13,792 nucleotides of DNA from an uncultured Carnobacteriaceae bacterium. GTDB taxonomy: Bacteria; Bacillota; Bacilli; Lactobacillales; Aerococcaceae. A model generated the notes under the pieces. The model saw only the letters and a list, made by a program, of their open reading frames with translations. It was not told the DNA's origin and made no database searches. Location of the stretch: assembly GCA_938039195.1 (NCBI GenBank), contig CALHVK010000091.1:1-13792 (forward strand). Direction: 5' to 3'. Positions 7,472 through 13,792 of the stretch are shown here, in pieces (positions within the stretch are counted from its first letter, which is position 1; each line of letters begins with the position of its first letter). The position numbers and the translations under genes were made by a program.

Positions 7472-7480
7472 ATTGTATCA
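7472..7480 (-). promoter_or_regulatory. Possible extended -10 promoter of the zinc-ribbon gene
   Basis: On the minus strand TGATACAAT gives a TGn-extended -10 box TACAAT. The -35 region is only a T-run left by the upstream terminator. It would let the gene be transcribed independently of the small RNA; otherwise expression would depend on read-through of that terminator. Confidence 0.4.
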
Positions 7481-7491
7481 TAATTTCACTA

Positions 7492-7655
7492 TAAAAAAAG
7501 ACTAGGAACTCCTAGTCTTAGCGTGGCATCTTTTCAGATGAGTAGGTCGTGTTCACATCACGAACTACAAACAGCTACATCCGGTAGTGTGCCTAAGCAC
7601 GCCTGTTCCACATAACTCGCAGTCTCTTATGTACTGCGTGTCGCCTCATCGCATA
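7492..7655 (-). ncRNA. Candidate structured small RNA, ~165 nt, unnamed
   Basis: On the minus strand a strong promoter and a strong terminator bracket about 165 bases with no reading frame. Helices in transcript order: CGCAGT (7633-7638) pairs with ACTGCG (7618-7623), and ACATAA (7627-7632) with TTATGT (7610-7615), interleaved as a compact pseudoknot or as alternatives. GTGC-TTAG-GCAC lies at 7589-7600. A 10-bp stem with one mismatch, GTAGTTCGTG/CACGACCTAC, lies at 7542-7568. CATCT-GAAA-AGATG with a GNRA loop lies at 7527-7540, followed by the terminator. GATGAG near the 5' end can also pair with CTCATC at 7537-7542, competing with the last helix. I see no tRNA, 6S, 4.5S, RNase P, tmRNA or T-box hallmark. 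It could be a trans-acting small RNA or a leader of the zinc-ribbon gene. Confidence 0.7.
7493..7519 (-). terminator. Intrinsic terminator of the small RNA
   Basis: The 9-bp perfect stem AAGACTAGG / CCTAGTCTT (7498-7519) is followed by a run of seven T on the minus strand. No T-run exists on the plus-strand side, which fixes the direction of transcription. Confidence 0.93.
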
Positions 7656-7661
7656 GAATAC

Positions 7662-7690
7662 ATTATAGCAGAGGGTGTGTGGAATGTCAT
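7662..7690 (-). promoter_or_regulatory. Strong promoter of the small RNA
   Basis: On the minus strand the -35 box ATGACA (7685-7690) and consensus -10 box TATAAT (7662-7667) are 17 bases apart, and TGC before the -10 gives a TGn extension. It lies in the first bases after the gloA stop, so the RNA is an independent unit. The expected start is near 7655. Confidence 0.85.
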
Positions 7691-7697
7691 GTCCGAA

Positions 7698-8075
7698 CTA
7701 TTTTTCGCGGATTACTTCGATTTTGTAGCCGTCTAAGTCTTTTACGAAATAGTAGTTTGCAGGATGTCCTGGTAACCCTTTTAATTCTGTAACGTCATAG
7801 CCTTTTGCAACGTGTTCAGCATGAAGACCTTCTAAGTCTTTAGCGCTAATGGCGATATGACCATATCCGTCGCCGATTTCGTAAGGGCCGTGGCCGTAGT
7901 TATATGTTAATTCTAATTCATAATCATCGCCTTCGAATGCTAAGTAAACGATTGTAAATTTGTGTTCTGGGAAGTCTTTTCTGTGAGTTTCTTTAAAACC
8001 AAATGCTTCTTCGTAGAAACGAATGCTTTCTTCTAGATTTTGAACACGGACACAAGTATGCAACATTTTTGACAT
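7698..8075 (-). CDS. gloA: Lactoylglutathione lyase (glyoxalase I, VOC family)
   Basis: This cytosolic metalloenzyme isomerises the methylglyoxal-glutathione hemithioacetal to lactoylglutathione. The 125 residues form two beta-alpha-beta-beta-beta modules of the VOC fold. The four metal ligands fit the glyoxalase I pattern: His6 (LHTCVRV), Glu55 (LELTYN), His73 (GYGHIAI) and Glu120 (GYKIEVI), close to the E. coli positions 5, 56, 74 and 122. I chose the ATG at 8075 because AAAGGAGGT lies just upstream; the frame stays open to 8141, but that extension would include the ribosome binding site. Gor at the window start fits a glutathione-using cell. It diverges from the aspartate kinase gene. Another VOC enzyme is possible, but the ligand set and GHGPYEIGDGYGH strongly favour GloA. 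Confidence 0.93.
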   Translation of the reverse strand: MSKMLHTCVRVQNLEESIRFYEEAFGFKETHRKDFPEHKFTIVYLAFEGDDYELELTYNYGHGPYEIGDGYGHIAISAKDLEGLHAEHVAKGYDVTELKGLPGHPANYYFVKDLDGYKIEVIREK

Positions 8076-8173
8076 GATGTGACCTCCTTTATTTATTTTC
8101 CTTAAGCTTAACAAACTATGAGGGTAAATACAAGTTTCCAAGACTGTTTCTGTTTCAAGGACAAATGTATTTG

Positions 8174-8217
8174 ATTAATGGAAAATCGTTGCGTTTCCTT
8201 CATTAATTTGGTAGTCT
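8174..8217 (+). promoter_or_regulatory. Probable aspartate kinase promoter within an imperfect dyad
   Basis: TTGCGT (8189-8194) and TAGTCT (8212-8217) are 17 bases apart, and TGG before the latter acts as an extended -10. ATTAATG (8174-8180) and CATTAAT (8201-8207) form an inverted repeat around the -35 box, with GGAAA/TTTCC pairing inside. A repressor site is possible. The leader is too short for a lysine riboswitch, and I see no T-box. Confidence 0.4.
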
Positions 8218-8247
8218 AGTACCATTGAAAAAATAAGGAAGTGTCAT

Positions 8248-9624
8248 ATGAAAGTAATCAAATTTGGCGGAAGCTCTTTAGCCAATGCTACTCAATTAAG
8301 AAAGGTCTTTAATATCGTAAAATCTGATGAAAAACGTAAAATCGTTGTGGTGTCAGCCCCAGGGAAACGCACATCAGACGATGAAAAAGTAACAGACCTA
8401 TTAATCCAATTAGCAACTTCTCATATTGAAGGGAATTATGATGAAGAAGTCTTAAAGAAAATCTTAGTGCGGTATAAAGAAATTTGTGACGAATTACAAT
8501 TAAAACCAGAAGTATTCGAACTCGTTCGTATCCATTTTAAAAACTTAAAAGAAAGAACGGACTTGGCTCCAGACTATTTAATGGATGCGTATAAAGCAAG
8601 CGGGGAAGACTTAAACGCGCGTCTAATCGCGTCATACTTTAACCAAGAAGGTCTTGCGGCTAAATACGTTGGTCCTCGTGAAGCGAAACTTTGGGTGAGC
8701 GATACTCCAGGAGAAGCTCGTGTCTTAGAAGAAAGCTACCATGAATTAGAGTACTTACAATTAACAAACGAAGTCATTATCTTCCCAGGATTCTATGGGG
8801 TGACAAAAGAAGGCAATGTGGTGACGTTCTCTCGTGGCGGATCTGATATTACAGGTTCGATTTTAGCCAACGCCGTGAATGCGGAAGAGTACGAAAACTT
8901 TACAGATGTGGATGCGATTTACGTAGCGAGTCCAAAAATCGTGCATAAACCACTAGCTATTGATGTATTGTCTTATACAGAAATGCGTGAGTTGTCCTAT
9001 GCAGGGTTCTCTGTGTTCCACACAGAAGCATTACTTCCTTCCATTAAAAAAGGAATTCCGGTGCATGTCTGCAATACGAACAACCCTGAAGCAAGCGGAA
9101 CATATATTATGAAAGGAAAGGTAAGTTCTCCAAGTGTCATCTCAGGGATTGCAAGTTCGCCAGGCTTCGTAAGTATTTATGTGAAGAAATACTTGATGAA
9201 CCATGAGATTGGGTTCCTTCGTAAAGTATTGACAATTTTCGAAGAAGAAGGCATTTCTATCGAACATATTCCAACAGGGATTGATGATGCGACGGTTATT
9301 ATCCGTGGGGAAGATGCAACAGACGAAAAACTCGACGGTATCGTAGAACGTTTATATGCGGAATTAGATGTGGATGCTGCGCACTATATGCGTGGCCTTT
9401 GCCTCATCATGTTAGTAGGGGAAGGGATGGTCAACATGGTCGGTACAACGGCTCGTGTGGCTTCAACTCTTGCTCGTACTCAAATCAATATTGAATTATA
9501 TAACCAAGGGGTATCTGAGGTTTCGATGATGTTTGGTATTTTAGACCAATACGAAAAGAAAGCCATCCGTGCGTTATATGATGAGTTCTTCGGTGAAACG
9601 AAAGAATATCGAGTGGTGGAATAA
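8248..9624 (+). CDS. lysC: Aspartate kinase (LysC/YclM type)
   Basis: The enzyme phosphorylates L-aspartate with ATP, the first step to lysine, methionine, threonine and diaminopimelate. The 458 residues are of the usual length for aspartokinase III-type enzymes such as Bacillus YclM. The amino-acid kinase domain spans about 1-295, with KFGGSS at 5-10, VSAPGKR near 35, and SRGGSD at 195-200, which binds the aspartate and phosphate region. Two ACT domains follow, one starting near SIYVKKYLMNHEIGFL and one at LIMLVGEGMVNMVGTTARV, and would bind the feedback-inhibiting amino acid. Which amino acid inhibits it cannot be read from sequence. The ATG at 8248 has AAGGAAG upstream. No other lysine or threonine gene adjoins it, so it is probably a single-gene unit. 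The symbol follows the function; yclM would be equally fair. Confidence 0.92.
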   Translation: MKVIKFGGSSLANATQLRKVFNIVKSDEKRKIVVVSAPGKRTSDDEKVTDLLIQLATSHIEGNYDEEVLKKILVRYKEICDELQLKPEVFELVRIHFKNLKERTDLAPDYLMDAYKASGEDLNARLIASYFNQEGLAAKYVGPREAKLWVSDTPGEARVLEESYHELEYLQLTNEVIIFPGFYGVTKEGNVVTFSRGGSDITGSILANAVNAEEYENFTDVDAIYVASPKIVHKPLAIDVLSYTEMRELSYAGFSVFHTEALLPSIKKGIPVHVCNTNNPEASGTYIMKGKVSSPSVISGIASSPGFVSIYVKKYLMNHEIGFLRKVLTIFEEEGISIEHIPTGIDDATVIIRGEDATDEKLDGIVERLYAELDVDAAHYMRGLCLIMLVGEGMVNMVGTTARVASTLARTQINIELYNQGVSEVSMMFGILDQYEKKAIRALYDEFFGETKEYRVVE

Positions 9625-9655
9625 TTTTTTCCGCATTAAATTTAAACAGTAACGG

Positions 9656-9684
9656 TTGTAATTCACCGATAGGAAGAGTAGAAT
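9656..9684 (+). promoter_or_regulatory. Probable ktrB-ktrA promoter overlapping an inverted repeat
   Basis: TTGTAA (9656-9661) and TAGAAT (9679-9684) are exactly 17 bases apart. The -10 box lies inside the left arm of the inverted repeat at 9675-9702. Transcription would start near 9691 and leave a leader of about 55 bases before the ktrB ATG. Confidence 0.5.
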
Positions 9685-9706
9685 ATCGATATATTCTGCT
9701 CTTTTT
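9675..9706 (+). terminator. Terminator of the aspartate kinase gene (or operator of ktrBA)
   Basis: The 12-bp stem AGAGTAGAATAT / ATATTCTGCTCT, with one T-G pair, has loop CGAT and is followed by five T, then more T. Shape and tail fit an intrinsic terminator for the gene ending at 9624. The overlap with a good -10 box means it might also act as a protein-binding palindrome. Confidence 0.75.
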
Positions 9707-9747
9707 ATTTTTGGGTAGTATTTTTGATTAGAATAGGAGGGACGAAG

Positions 9748-11127
9748 ATGATTCGTTTCTTATTAAAAAATTCCATTTCAAAGCGGATTGCTTTCAGTTT
9801 TGCGATTGTAATCTTGGTCGGATCGTTCCTACTGAATTTGCCGATTTCGCAATTGGCGACGTCAAAGGCTTCGTATTTTGACCACTTGTTTACAACGGTA
9901 TCGATGGTATGTGTGACGGGACTTTCGACGCAACCCGTAGCCGAGACGTACAACACTTTTGGACAAGTGATTTGTATGATTTTAATGCAAATCGGGGGAT
10001 TAGGATTAATGAGTATTATTGCCTTTTTCCTCTATGATTCGGGTAAGAAGATGTCCTTGGTGAACAAATTAGCCTTACAAGATAGCTTGAATCGCGATGA
10101 TGGTCAAGATTTTAAAAGCTATTTGAGAACGATTTTTAAATATACATTCTTTATTGAATTTGTAGCGGCGGTGATTTTATCCTTCCGCTTCGTTCCAGAA
10201 CTAGGAACTGCAAAGGGAATTTTCACTGCATTCTTTTTCGCAATCTCTGCATTTTGTAATGCAGGTTTTGATAACTTAGGCTCTAATAGTCTGATTAACT
10301 ATGCAACTGATCCATTTTTGACATTAGTGGTTGCTGCTCTCATTATTCTTGGGGGAATCGGGTTTTCCGTTTGGTTTGATTTCAAACGAAGCTACCTTGA
10401 AATGCGAAAATCGACCAAGAGTAAAAAGCGTAAATCGTTTTATAGACGATTGCAGTATCATACGAAGATTGTCCTTTGGTTGACAGGGATTATTTTACTT
10501 AGTGGAACGGTGTTAACCTTGTTAACCGAATGGAATAATCCAAATACGATTGGAAATCTATCTTTCTTCGATAAGGTACTCGTGAGCTTCTTTCAAACTG
10601 TAACGATGAGAACCGCTGGATTTGCGACAATTGATTATACGAATGCACATCCAACGAGTATTCTTCTTTATTGTATTCAAATGCTGATTGGAGGCTCTCC
10701 TGGCGGGACGGCCGGTGGGGTGAAGACGACAACCTTCTTAGTAGTGCTGTTATTCATTCGCTCAGAAGTGTACGATGAGGGAATGATTCAATTTAGACAC
10801 CATAGTATTTCACAAGAGATGGCCAGAAAAGCCTTAACGATTTTTATCGTGTTTACAACACTGATTCTAACGAGTGTGTTCTTACTCAGCTTAACGGACC
10901 CAGATGTGCCACTACTATATACCTTGTTTGAAACGATATCAGCGGTATGTACGGTAGGGGTGACGGCGAATTTAACACCAACCTTATCCTTCCTCGGGAA
11001 AATTGTGATTATGTTGTTGATGTTTATTGGACGTATTGGACCGGTGACCGTACTATTAAGTTTTTCAAATCGAAAGAACAAAGCTCTGGATATGAAGTAT
11101 GCCAAAGCACCATTATTAATTGGATAG
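9748..11127 (+). CDS. ktrB: Ktr potassium uptake channel subunit KtrB
   Basis: KtrB is the membrane pore of the Na+-stimulated Ktr K+ transporter and works as a dimer on an octameric KtrA ring. The 459 residues are the usual KtrB length, shorter than TrkH at 3549-5012. The four filter loops are VTGLS at 56-60, CNAGFDN at 170-176, RTAGF at 288-292 and TVGVT at 402-406. The glycine-rich gate loop GGSPGGTAGG is at 315-324. A basic cytoplasmic stretch (KSTKSKKRKS) joins the second and third repeats. I chose the ATG at 9748, with GGAGG at 9736-9740; an in-frame TTG at 9724 lies upstream of that site and is rejected. ktrA follows after 15 bases, so this is an operon. The VTG start of the first filter, in place of TTG, is normal for Ktr proteins. 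Confidence 0.95.
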   Translation: MIRFLLKNSISKRIAFSFAIVILVGSFLLNLPISQLATSKASYFDHLFTTVSMVCVTGLSTQPVAETYNTFGQVICMILMQIGGLGLMSIIAFFLYDSGKKMSLVNKLALQDSLNRDDGQDFKSYLRTIFKYTFFIEFVAAVILSFRFVPELGTAKGIFTAFFFAISAFCNAGFDNLGSNSLINYATDPFLTLVVAALIILGGIGFSVWFDFKRSYLEMRKSTKSKKRKSFYRRLQYHTKIVLWLTGIILLSGTVLTLLTEWNNPNTIGNLSFFDKVLVSFFQTVTMRTAGFATIDYTNAHPTSILLYCIQMLIGGSPGGTAGGVKTTTFLVVLLFIRSEVYDEGMIQFRHHSISQEMARKALTIFIVFTTLILTSVFLLSLTDPDVPLLYTLFETISAVCTVGVTANLTPTLSFLGKIVIMLLMFIGRIGPVTVLLSFSNRKNKALDMKYAKAPLLIG

Positions 11128-11142
11128 AAAGTAGGGATTGTA

Positions 11143-11805
11143 ATGAGAAAGACAGTTGGAATTTTAGGACTAGGTGTGTTTGGGATGACGATTGCCAAAC
11201 AGCTTAGTGAATATGATTGCGACATTATTGCTATTGATCGTGATGAAACAACCGTTAACCGTATTGAACCACTTGTCACCAAGGCAGTCATTGCCGATGT
11301 GACAGACGAAGAAGTTTTGAAAGAAATTGGAATTGGCGACTGCGACACGGTGGTGGTAGCCACAGGGTCTAGTTTAGAAGCGAGTATTCTAGCCGTGATG
11401 CATTGTACGAAACTGGGCGTTCCAGAAATCATCGCTAAAGCAAAGAGTCGTACAACGACAGAAATCTTGACGAAGATGGGTGCGCAACGTGTCGTGAATC
11501 CAGAAAAAGAGACAGGAATTCGTCTTGTGAAGAATATTCTTCATCATAAACTAGCCGAAGTGATTTCACTCGATGGCAATATTTCGCTTGTGGAATTTTA
11601 TCCTCCAAAATCATGGGTTGGAAAACAATTAAGCGATTTAGACTTGCGTAAAGATTATGATTTAAACTTAATCGGATATCGTGAAGCAAAGGATGAATCT
11701 TTGAATACAAAAGTATTTGCGGATTTCCTTATTCGTGAAGATGTTGTTCTTGTAGCCATTATCGGAACAGATAGTTTAGATAAAGCGACATTCCTTGAAG
11801 ACTAA
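11143..11805 (+). CDS. ktrA: Ktr potassium uptake regulator KtrA
   Basis: KtrA is the cytosolic RCK subunit that gates KtrB in response to bound ATP or ADP, and in many Firmicutes to c-di-AMP at the C-domain. The 220 residues give one RCK unit. RCK-N starts with GLGVFG at 9-14 and has Asp32 at the ribose-contact position; RCK-C covers roughly 137-220. c-di-AMP binding is family knowledge; I cannot confirm it from the residues. The start at 11143 lies 15 bases behind the ktrB stop. Its ribosome binding site is the weak AGTAGGG, within a 21-base block (11125-11145) that recurs almost exactly before pepF. A terminator follows, so the operon is ktrB-ktrA. The single RCK unit separates it from TrkA. 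Confidence 0.95.
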   Translation: MRKTVGILGLGVFGMTIAKQLSEYDCDIIAIDRDETTVNRIEPLVTKAVIADVTDEEVLKEIGIGDCDTVVVATGSSLEASILAVMHCTKLGVPEIIAKAKSRTTTEILTKMGAQRVVNPEKETGIRLVKNILHHKLAEVISLDGNISLVEFYPPKSWVGKQLSDLDLRKDYDLNLIGYREAKDESLNTKVFADFLIREDVVLVAIIGTDSLDKATFLED

Positions 11806-11809
11806 TGAA

Positions 11810-11851
11810 AGAGACCAGATGAATAAAAAGTGGTTCATTTGGTCTCTTTTT
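11810..11851 (+). terminator. Intrinsic terminator of ktrB-ktrA
   Basis: The 14-bp stem AGAGACCAGATGAA / TTCATTTGGTCTCT, with one G-T pair, spans 11810-11847 and is followed by five T. It starts 5 bases after the ktrA stop. Confidence 0.93.
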
Positions 11852-11873
11852 GTGTAAAATTTGGCTTAAAACC

Positions 11874-11902
11874 TTTAAAAAGAATCCATTTCATAGTACA
11901 CT
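11874..11902 (+). promoter_or_regulatory. Probable pepF promoter
   Basis: TTTAAA (11874-11879) and TACACT (11897-11902) are 17 bases apart, each matching the consensus at four of six positions. It lies between the ktrBA terminator and the pepF ATG. The ribosome binding site AGTAGGG is weak for this genome. Confidence 0.5.
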
Positions 11903-11936
11903 AGGACTATCAACTTTTTAGAAAGTAGGGATTATA

Positions 11937-13739
11937 ATGGCCAATAAAAAACCATTAAGACGTGAAGAAGTTCCAGTAGAATTAACATGGGACCTTTCCG
12001 CAATTTACGAATCAAACGAAGGATTTGAAAAAGATTTAGAATTTGTAAAATCACAAATTCCTGCAATTTCCGCTGCAAAAGATACAGCATTAAAAGATGG
12101 GAAATCATTATTAGCATTCTTGAATCTTTTAAACGTAGTAGATGATAAGATTGAAACGGCTTATGTATACTCACATTTAAAAGCAGACCAAGATACTTCA
12201 AATAACGAAAACCAAGTCTTAAACCAACGTGCGTTCTCAACATACATCGAATTCTCAGGTGCTTCAGCATGGTTTGCTCCAGCAATTTTAGCATTATCTG
12301 ATGAAGAGTTCGAAGAGTATTTCAAACAAGAACCAGGATTAGAAGACTTCCGCGTTTTATTAGAAACAGCGCGCATTAAAAAAGGTCACGTGCTTTCAGA
12401 TAAAGAAGAAGCTTTATTATCAAAAGCAAGTGAAGTTTTCCAAGGATCAAGCAAAACATTCAACTTATTAAACAATGCTGATATCAAGTTTGACGAAATC
12501 ACAACTGAAGATGGCGAAAAAGTGGAGTTGACAAACGGAAACTACTCAGTCTATATCGAGTCTAAAAACCAAGATGTTCGTAAGGAAGCGTTCGAAACAT
12601 TGTACAAACCTTACATCAACTTGAAAAATACATTCGCAAGCACACTTGGTACAGAAGTAAAAGGGCATAACTTCAGCGCCTTAGTTCATAACTATGATTC
12701 AGCGCGTCAAGCAGCACTTGCTTCAAACCAAGTTCCTGAAGAAGTGTACGATGCTTTAGTAGAAGTGGTAAACGAAAAATTACCATTATTACACCGTTAT
12801 ATTGCATTACAACAAAAAGCGCTAGGCTTAGATGAATTGCATATGTATGATTTATACGTACCAATTACAGGCGACGCTCCAATTAAATACAACTATCAAG
12901 AAGCATCTCTAGCAAGTATTGAAGCGTTGAAACCACTTGGCGAAGAGTACAATGAAATCATGAAGAAAGCATACGCTGATCGTTGGATTGACGTTGCTGA
13001 AAACATCGGTAAACGCAGTGGTGGATATTCAAGTGGAGCATACTCAACAGCACCATACATCCTATTGAACTGGCATGATGAATTATCAAACTTCTTCACA
13101 TTAGTTCACGAATTAGGACATAGTGCACACAGCTACTTCACTCGTAACACGCAACCAAAACAATATGGAGATTACTCAATCTTCTTAGCGGAAATTGCTT
13201 CTACAACAAACGAAAACATTTTAACAGATTACTTGTTGAAGAAACATACAGATAAAGAAGCGCAAAAATATATCTTAAACAACTATTTACACCGCTTCAA
13301 ATCAACTATTTTCCGTCAAACACAATTTGCGGAATTCGAACATAAGATTCACGTAATGGACCAAGAAGGCCAACCATTAACACAAGAATCAATCGCAAAA
13401 GCTTATAGCGAAATCAACGCGAAATACTATGCAAATGTCATCCAAGATGAACAAATCGCATACGAATGGGCACGTATCCCTCACTTCTACATGAATTACT
13501 ACGTATTCCAATACGCAACTGGTATGGCTGCAGCAACTGCTTTATCAGATAAAATCTTACATGGTACTCCAGAAGATTTAGAAGCTTACTTAAACTACTT
13601 ACGTGCAGGACGCAGCGACGCTCCAATCGAAGTAATGAAAAAAGCCGGCGTAGACATGACGAAGAAAGACTACTTATACGACGCATTCGACGTGTTCGAA
13701 CAACGTCTAGCACAATTAGAAGCTTTGATGAACGACTAG
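11937..13739 (+). CDS. pepF: Oligoendopeptidase F (M3B zinc metallopeptidase)
   Basis: PepF is a cytosolic zinc peptidase that cuts short peptides of roughly 7-17 residues, serving peptide use and turnover in lactic acid bacteria. The 600 residues are full family length. The zinc motif HELGH is at 391-395, and Glu419 in FLAEIAS is the expected third ligand. The N-terminal region to about residue 190 is the alpha-helical lid domain (oligopeptidase F family), followed by the M3 catalytic domain. The substrate-facing stretch RIPHFYMNYYVFQYATG near the C-terminus is typical. There is no signal peptide. The ATG at 11937 is the first good start, 7 bases behind AGTAGGG. In Streptococcus pepF often sits near coiA; that is not the case here. 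A structured repeat starts inside the stop codon, and no simple terminator is visible before the window ends. Confidence 0.97.
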   Translation: MANKKPLRREEVPVELTWDLSAIYESNEGFEKDLEFVKSQIPAISAAKDTALKDGKSLLAFLNLLNVVDDKIETAYVYSHLKADQDTSNNENQVLNQRAFSTYIEFSGASAWFAPAILALSDEEFEEYFKQEPGLEDFRVLLETARIKKGHVLSDKEEALLSKASEVFQGSSKTFNLLNNADIKFDEITTEDGEKVELTNGNYSVYIESKNQDVRKEAFETLYKPYINLKNTFASTLGTEVKGHNFSALVHNYDSARQAALASNQVPEEVYDALVEVVNEKLPLLHRYIALQQKALGLDELHMYDLYVPITGDAPIKYNYQEASLASIEALKPLGEEYNEIMKKAYADRWIDVAENIGKRSGGYSSGAYSTAPYILLNWHDELSNFFTLVHELGHSAHSYFTRNTQPKQYGDYSIFLAEIASTTNENILTDYLLKKHTDKEAQKYILNNYLHRFKSTIFRQTQFAEFEHKIHVMDQEGQPLTQESIAKAYSEINAKYYANVIQDEQIAYEWARIPHFYMNYYVFQYATGMAAATALSDKILHGTPEDLEAYLNYLRAGRSDAPIEVMKKAGVDMTKKDYLYDAFDVFEQRLAQLEALMND

Positions 13740-13792
13740 GATGTGAGAAAAGGCGTTCATAGGCGATGACGGTTCGCAGGTTAGCCGCAAGG
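13738..13792 (+). repeat. Structured intergenic repeat, copy R3 (cut by window end)
   Basis: The 55 visible bases start AGGATGTGAG, whose first two bases are the end of the pepF TAG stop. They share the layout of the first 54 bases of R1 and R2: AGGAT(A/G)(C/T)GAG, then GCG(C/T)TCA, then an end of CG(C/G)AAGG. The GAA-loop hairpin, if present, would come just after the last base. The match is weaker than between R1 and R2, so family membership is likely rather than certain. Confidence 0.5.

Noticed and set aside
7492..7655. Identification of the small RNA as 6S RNA
   Set aside because: 6S RNA forms one long hairpin with a central bubble. Here several local hairpins and a possible pseudoknot dominate, and only a 6-bp long-range end pairing exists.
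8076..8141. 22-residue N-terminal extension of GloA
   Set aside because: It would translate the AAAGGAGGT ribosome binding site, and the conserved glyoxalase start (MSKMLHTCVRV) begins at 8075.
9625..9747. c-di-AMP (ydaO-type) riboswitch upstream of ktrB
   Set aside because: The leader is only about 120 bases and is filled by a promoter and a terminator-like hairpin; the ydaO core motifs are not visible.
10788..11432. 214-codon minus-strand open frame across ktrB and ktrA
   Set aside because: It is antisense to two clearly conserved genes and has no recognisable domain; it is a shadow of their codon usage.

Overview
The window is about 13.8 kb of low-to-moderate GC DNA from a Gram-positive bacterium of the order Lactobacillales. 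Supporting signs are strong AAGGAGG-type ribosome binding sites, Firmicutes-style U-tailed terminators, a tRNA-Leu without encoded CCA, PepF, KtrAB, a YdcK-type SprT-like protein and a YpuA-like DUF1002 protein. A member of the Carnobacteriaceae such as Granulicatella is my best guess, made from general resemblance without any search. Almost all protein genes are ordinary chromosomal housekeeping genes. I see no phage, transposase or CRISPR signal.

Layout, left to right. (1) The 3' part of glutathione reductase (gor), cut by the window start. (2) A gene-free stretch at about 1104-1509 with two tandem copies of a structured intergenic repeat, a nested dyad and a terminator. (3) On the minus strand, a SprT-like metalloprotein gene followed by tRNA-Leu(GAG). 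(4) On the plus strand, a trkA-trkH potassium-uptake operon with a good sigma-A promoter and a terminator. (5) A secreted DUF1002 protein and a small membrane protein. (6) On the minus strand, glyoxalase I (gloA), then a structured small RNA with its own promoter and terminator, then a zinc-ribbon membrane protein. (7) On the plus strand, an aspartate kinase of the YclM/LysC type, a second potassium-uptake operon (ktrB-ktrA), and oligoendopeptidase F (pepF). A third copy of the repeat starts inside the pepF stop codon and runs off the window.

Functional themes. Two RCK-gated potassium systems, TrkAH and KtrBA, lie within 8 kb and point to strong investment in K+ and turgor control. Gor and GloA both depend on glutathione, so the cell probably makes or imports it. 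Aspartate kinase and PepF belong to amino-acid metabolism. The least explained parts are non-coding: the roughly 165-nt RNA at 7492-7655, with mutually exclusive or pseudoknotted helices, and the repeat family, whose hairpin differs in sequence between copies but keeps its pairing and its GAA loop.
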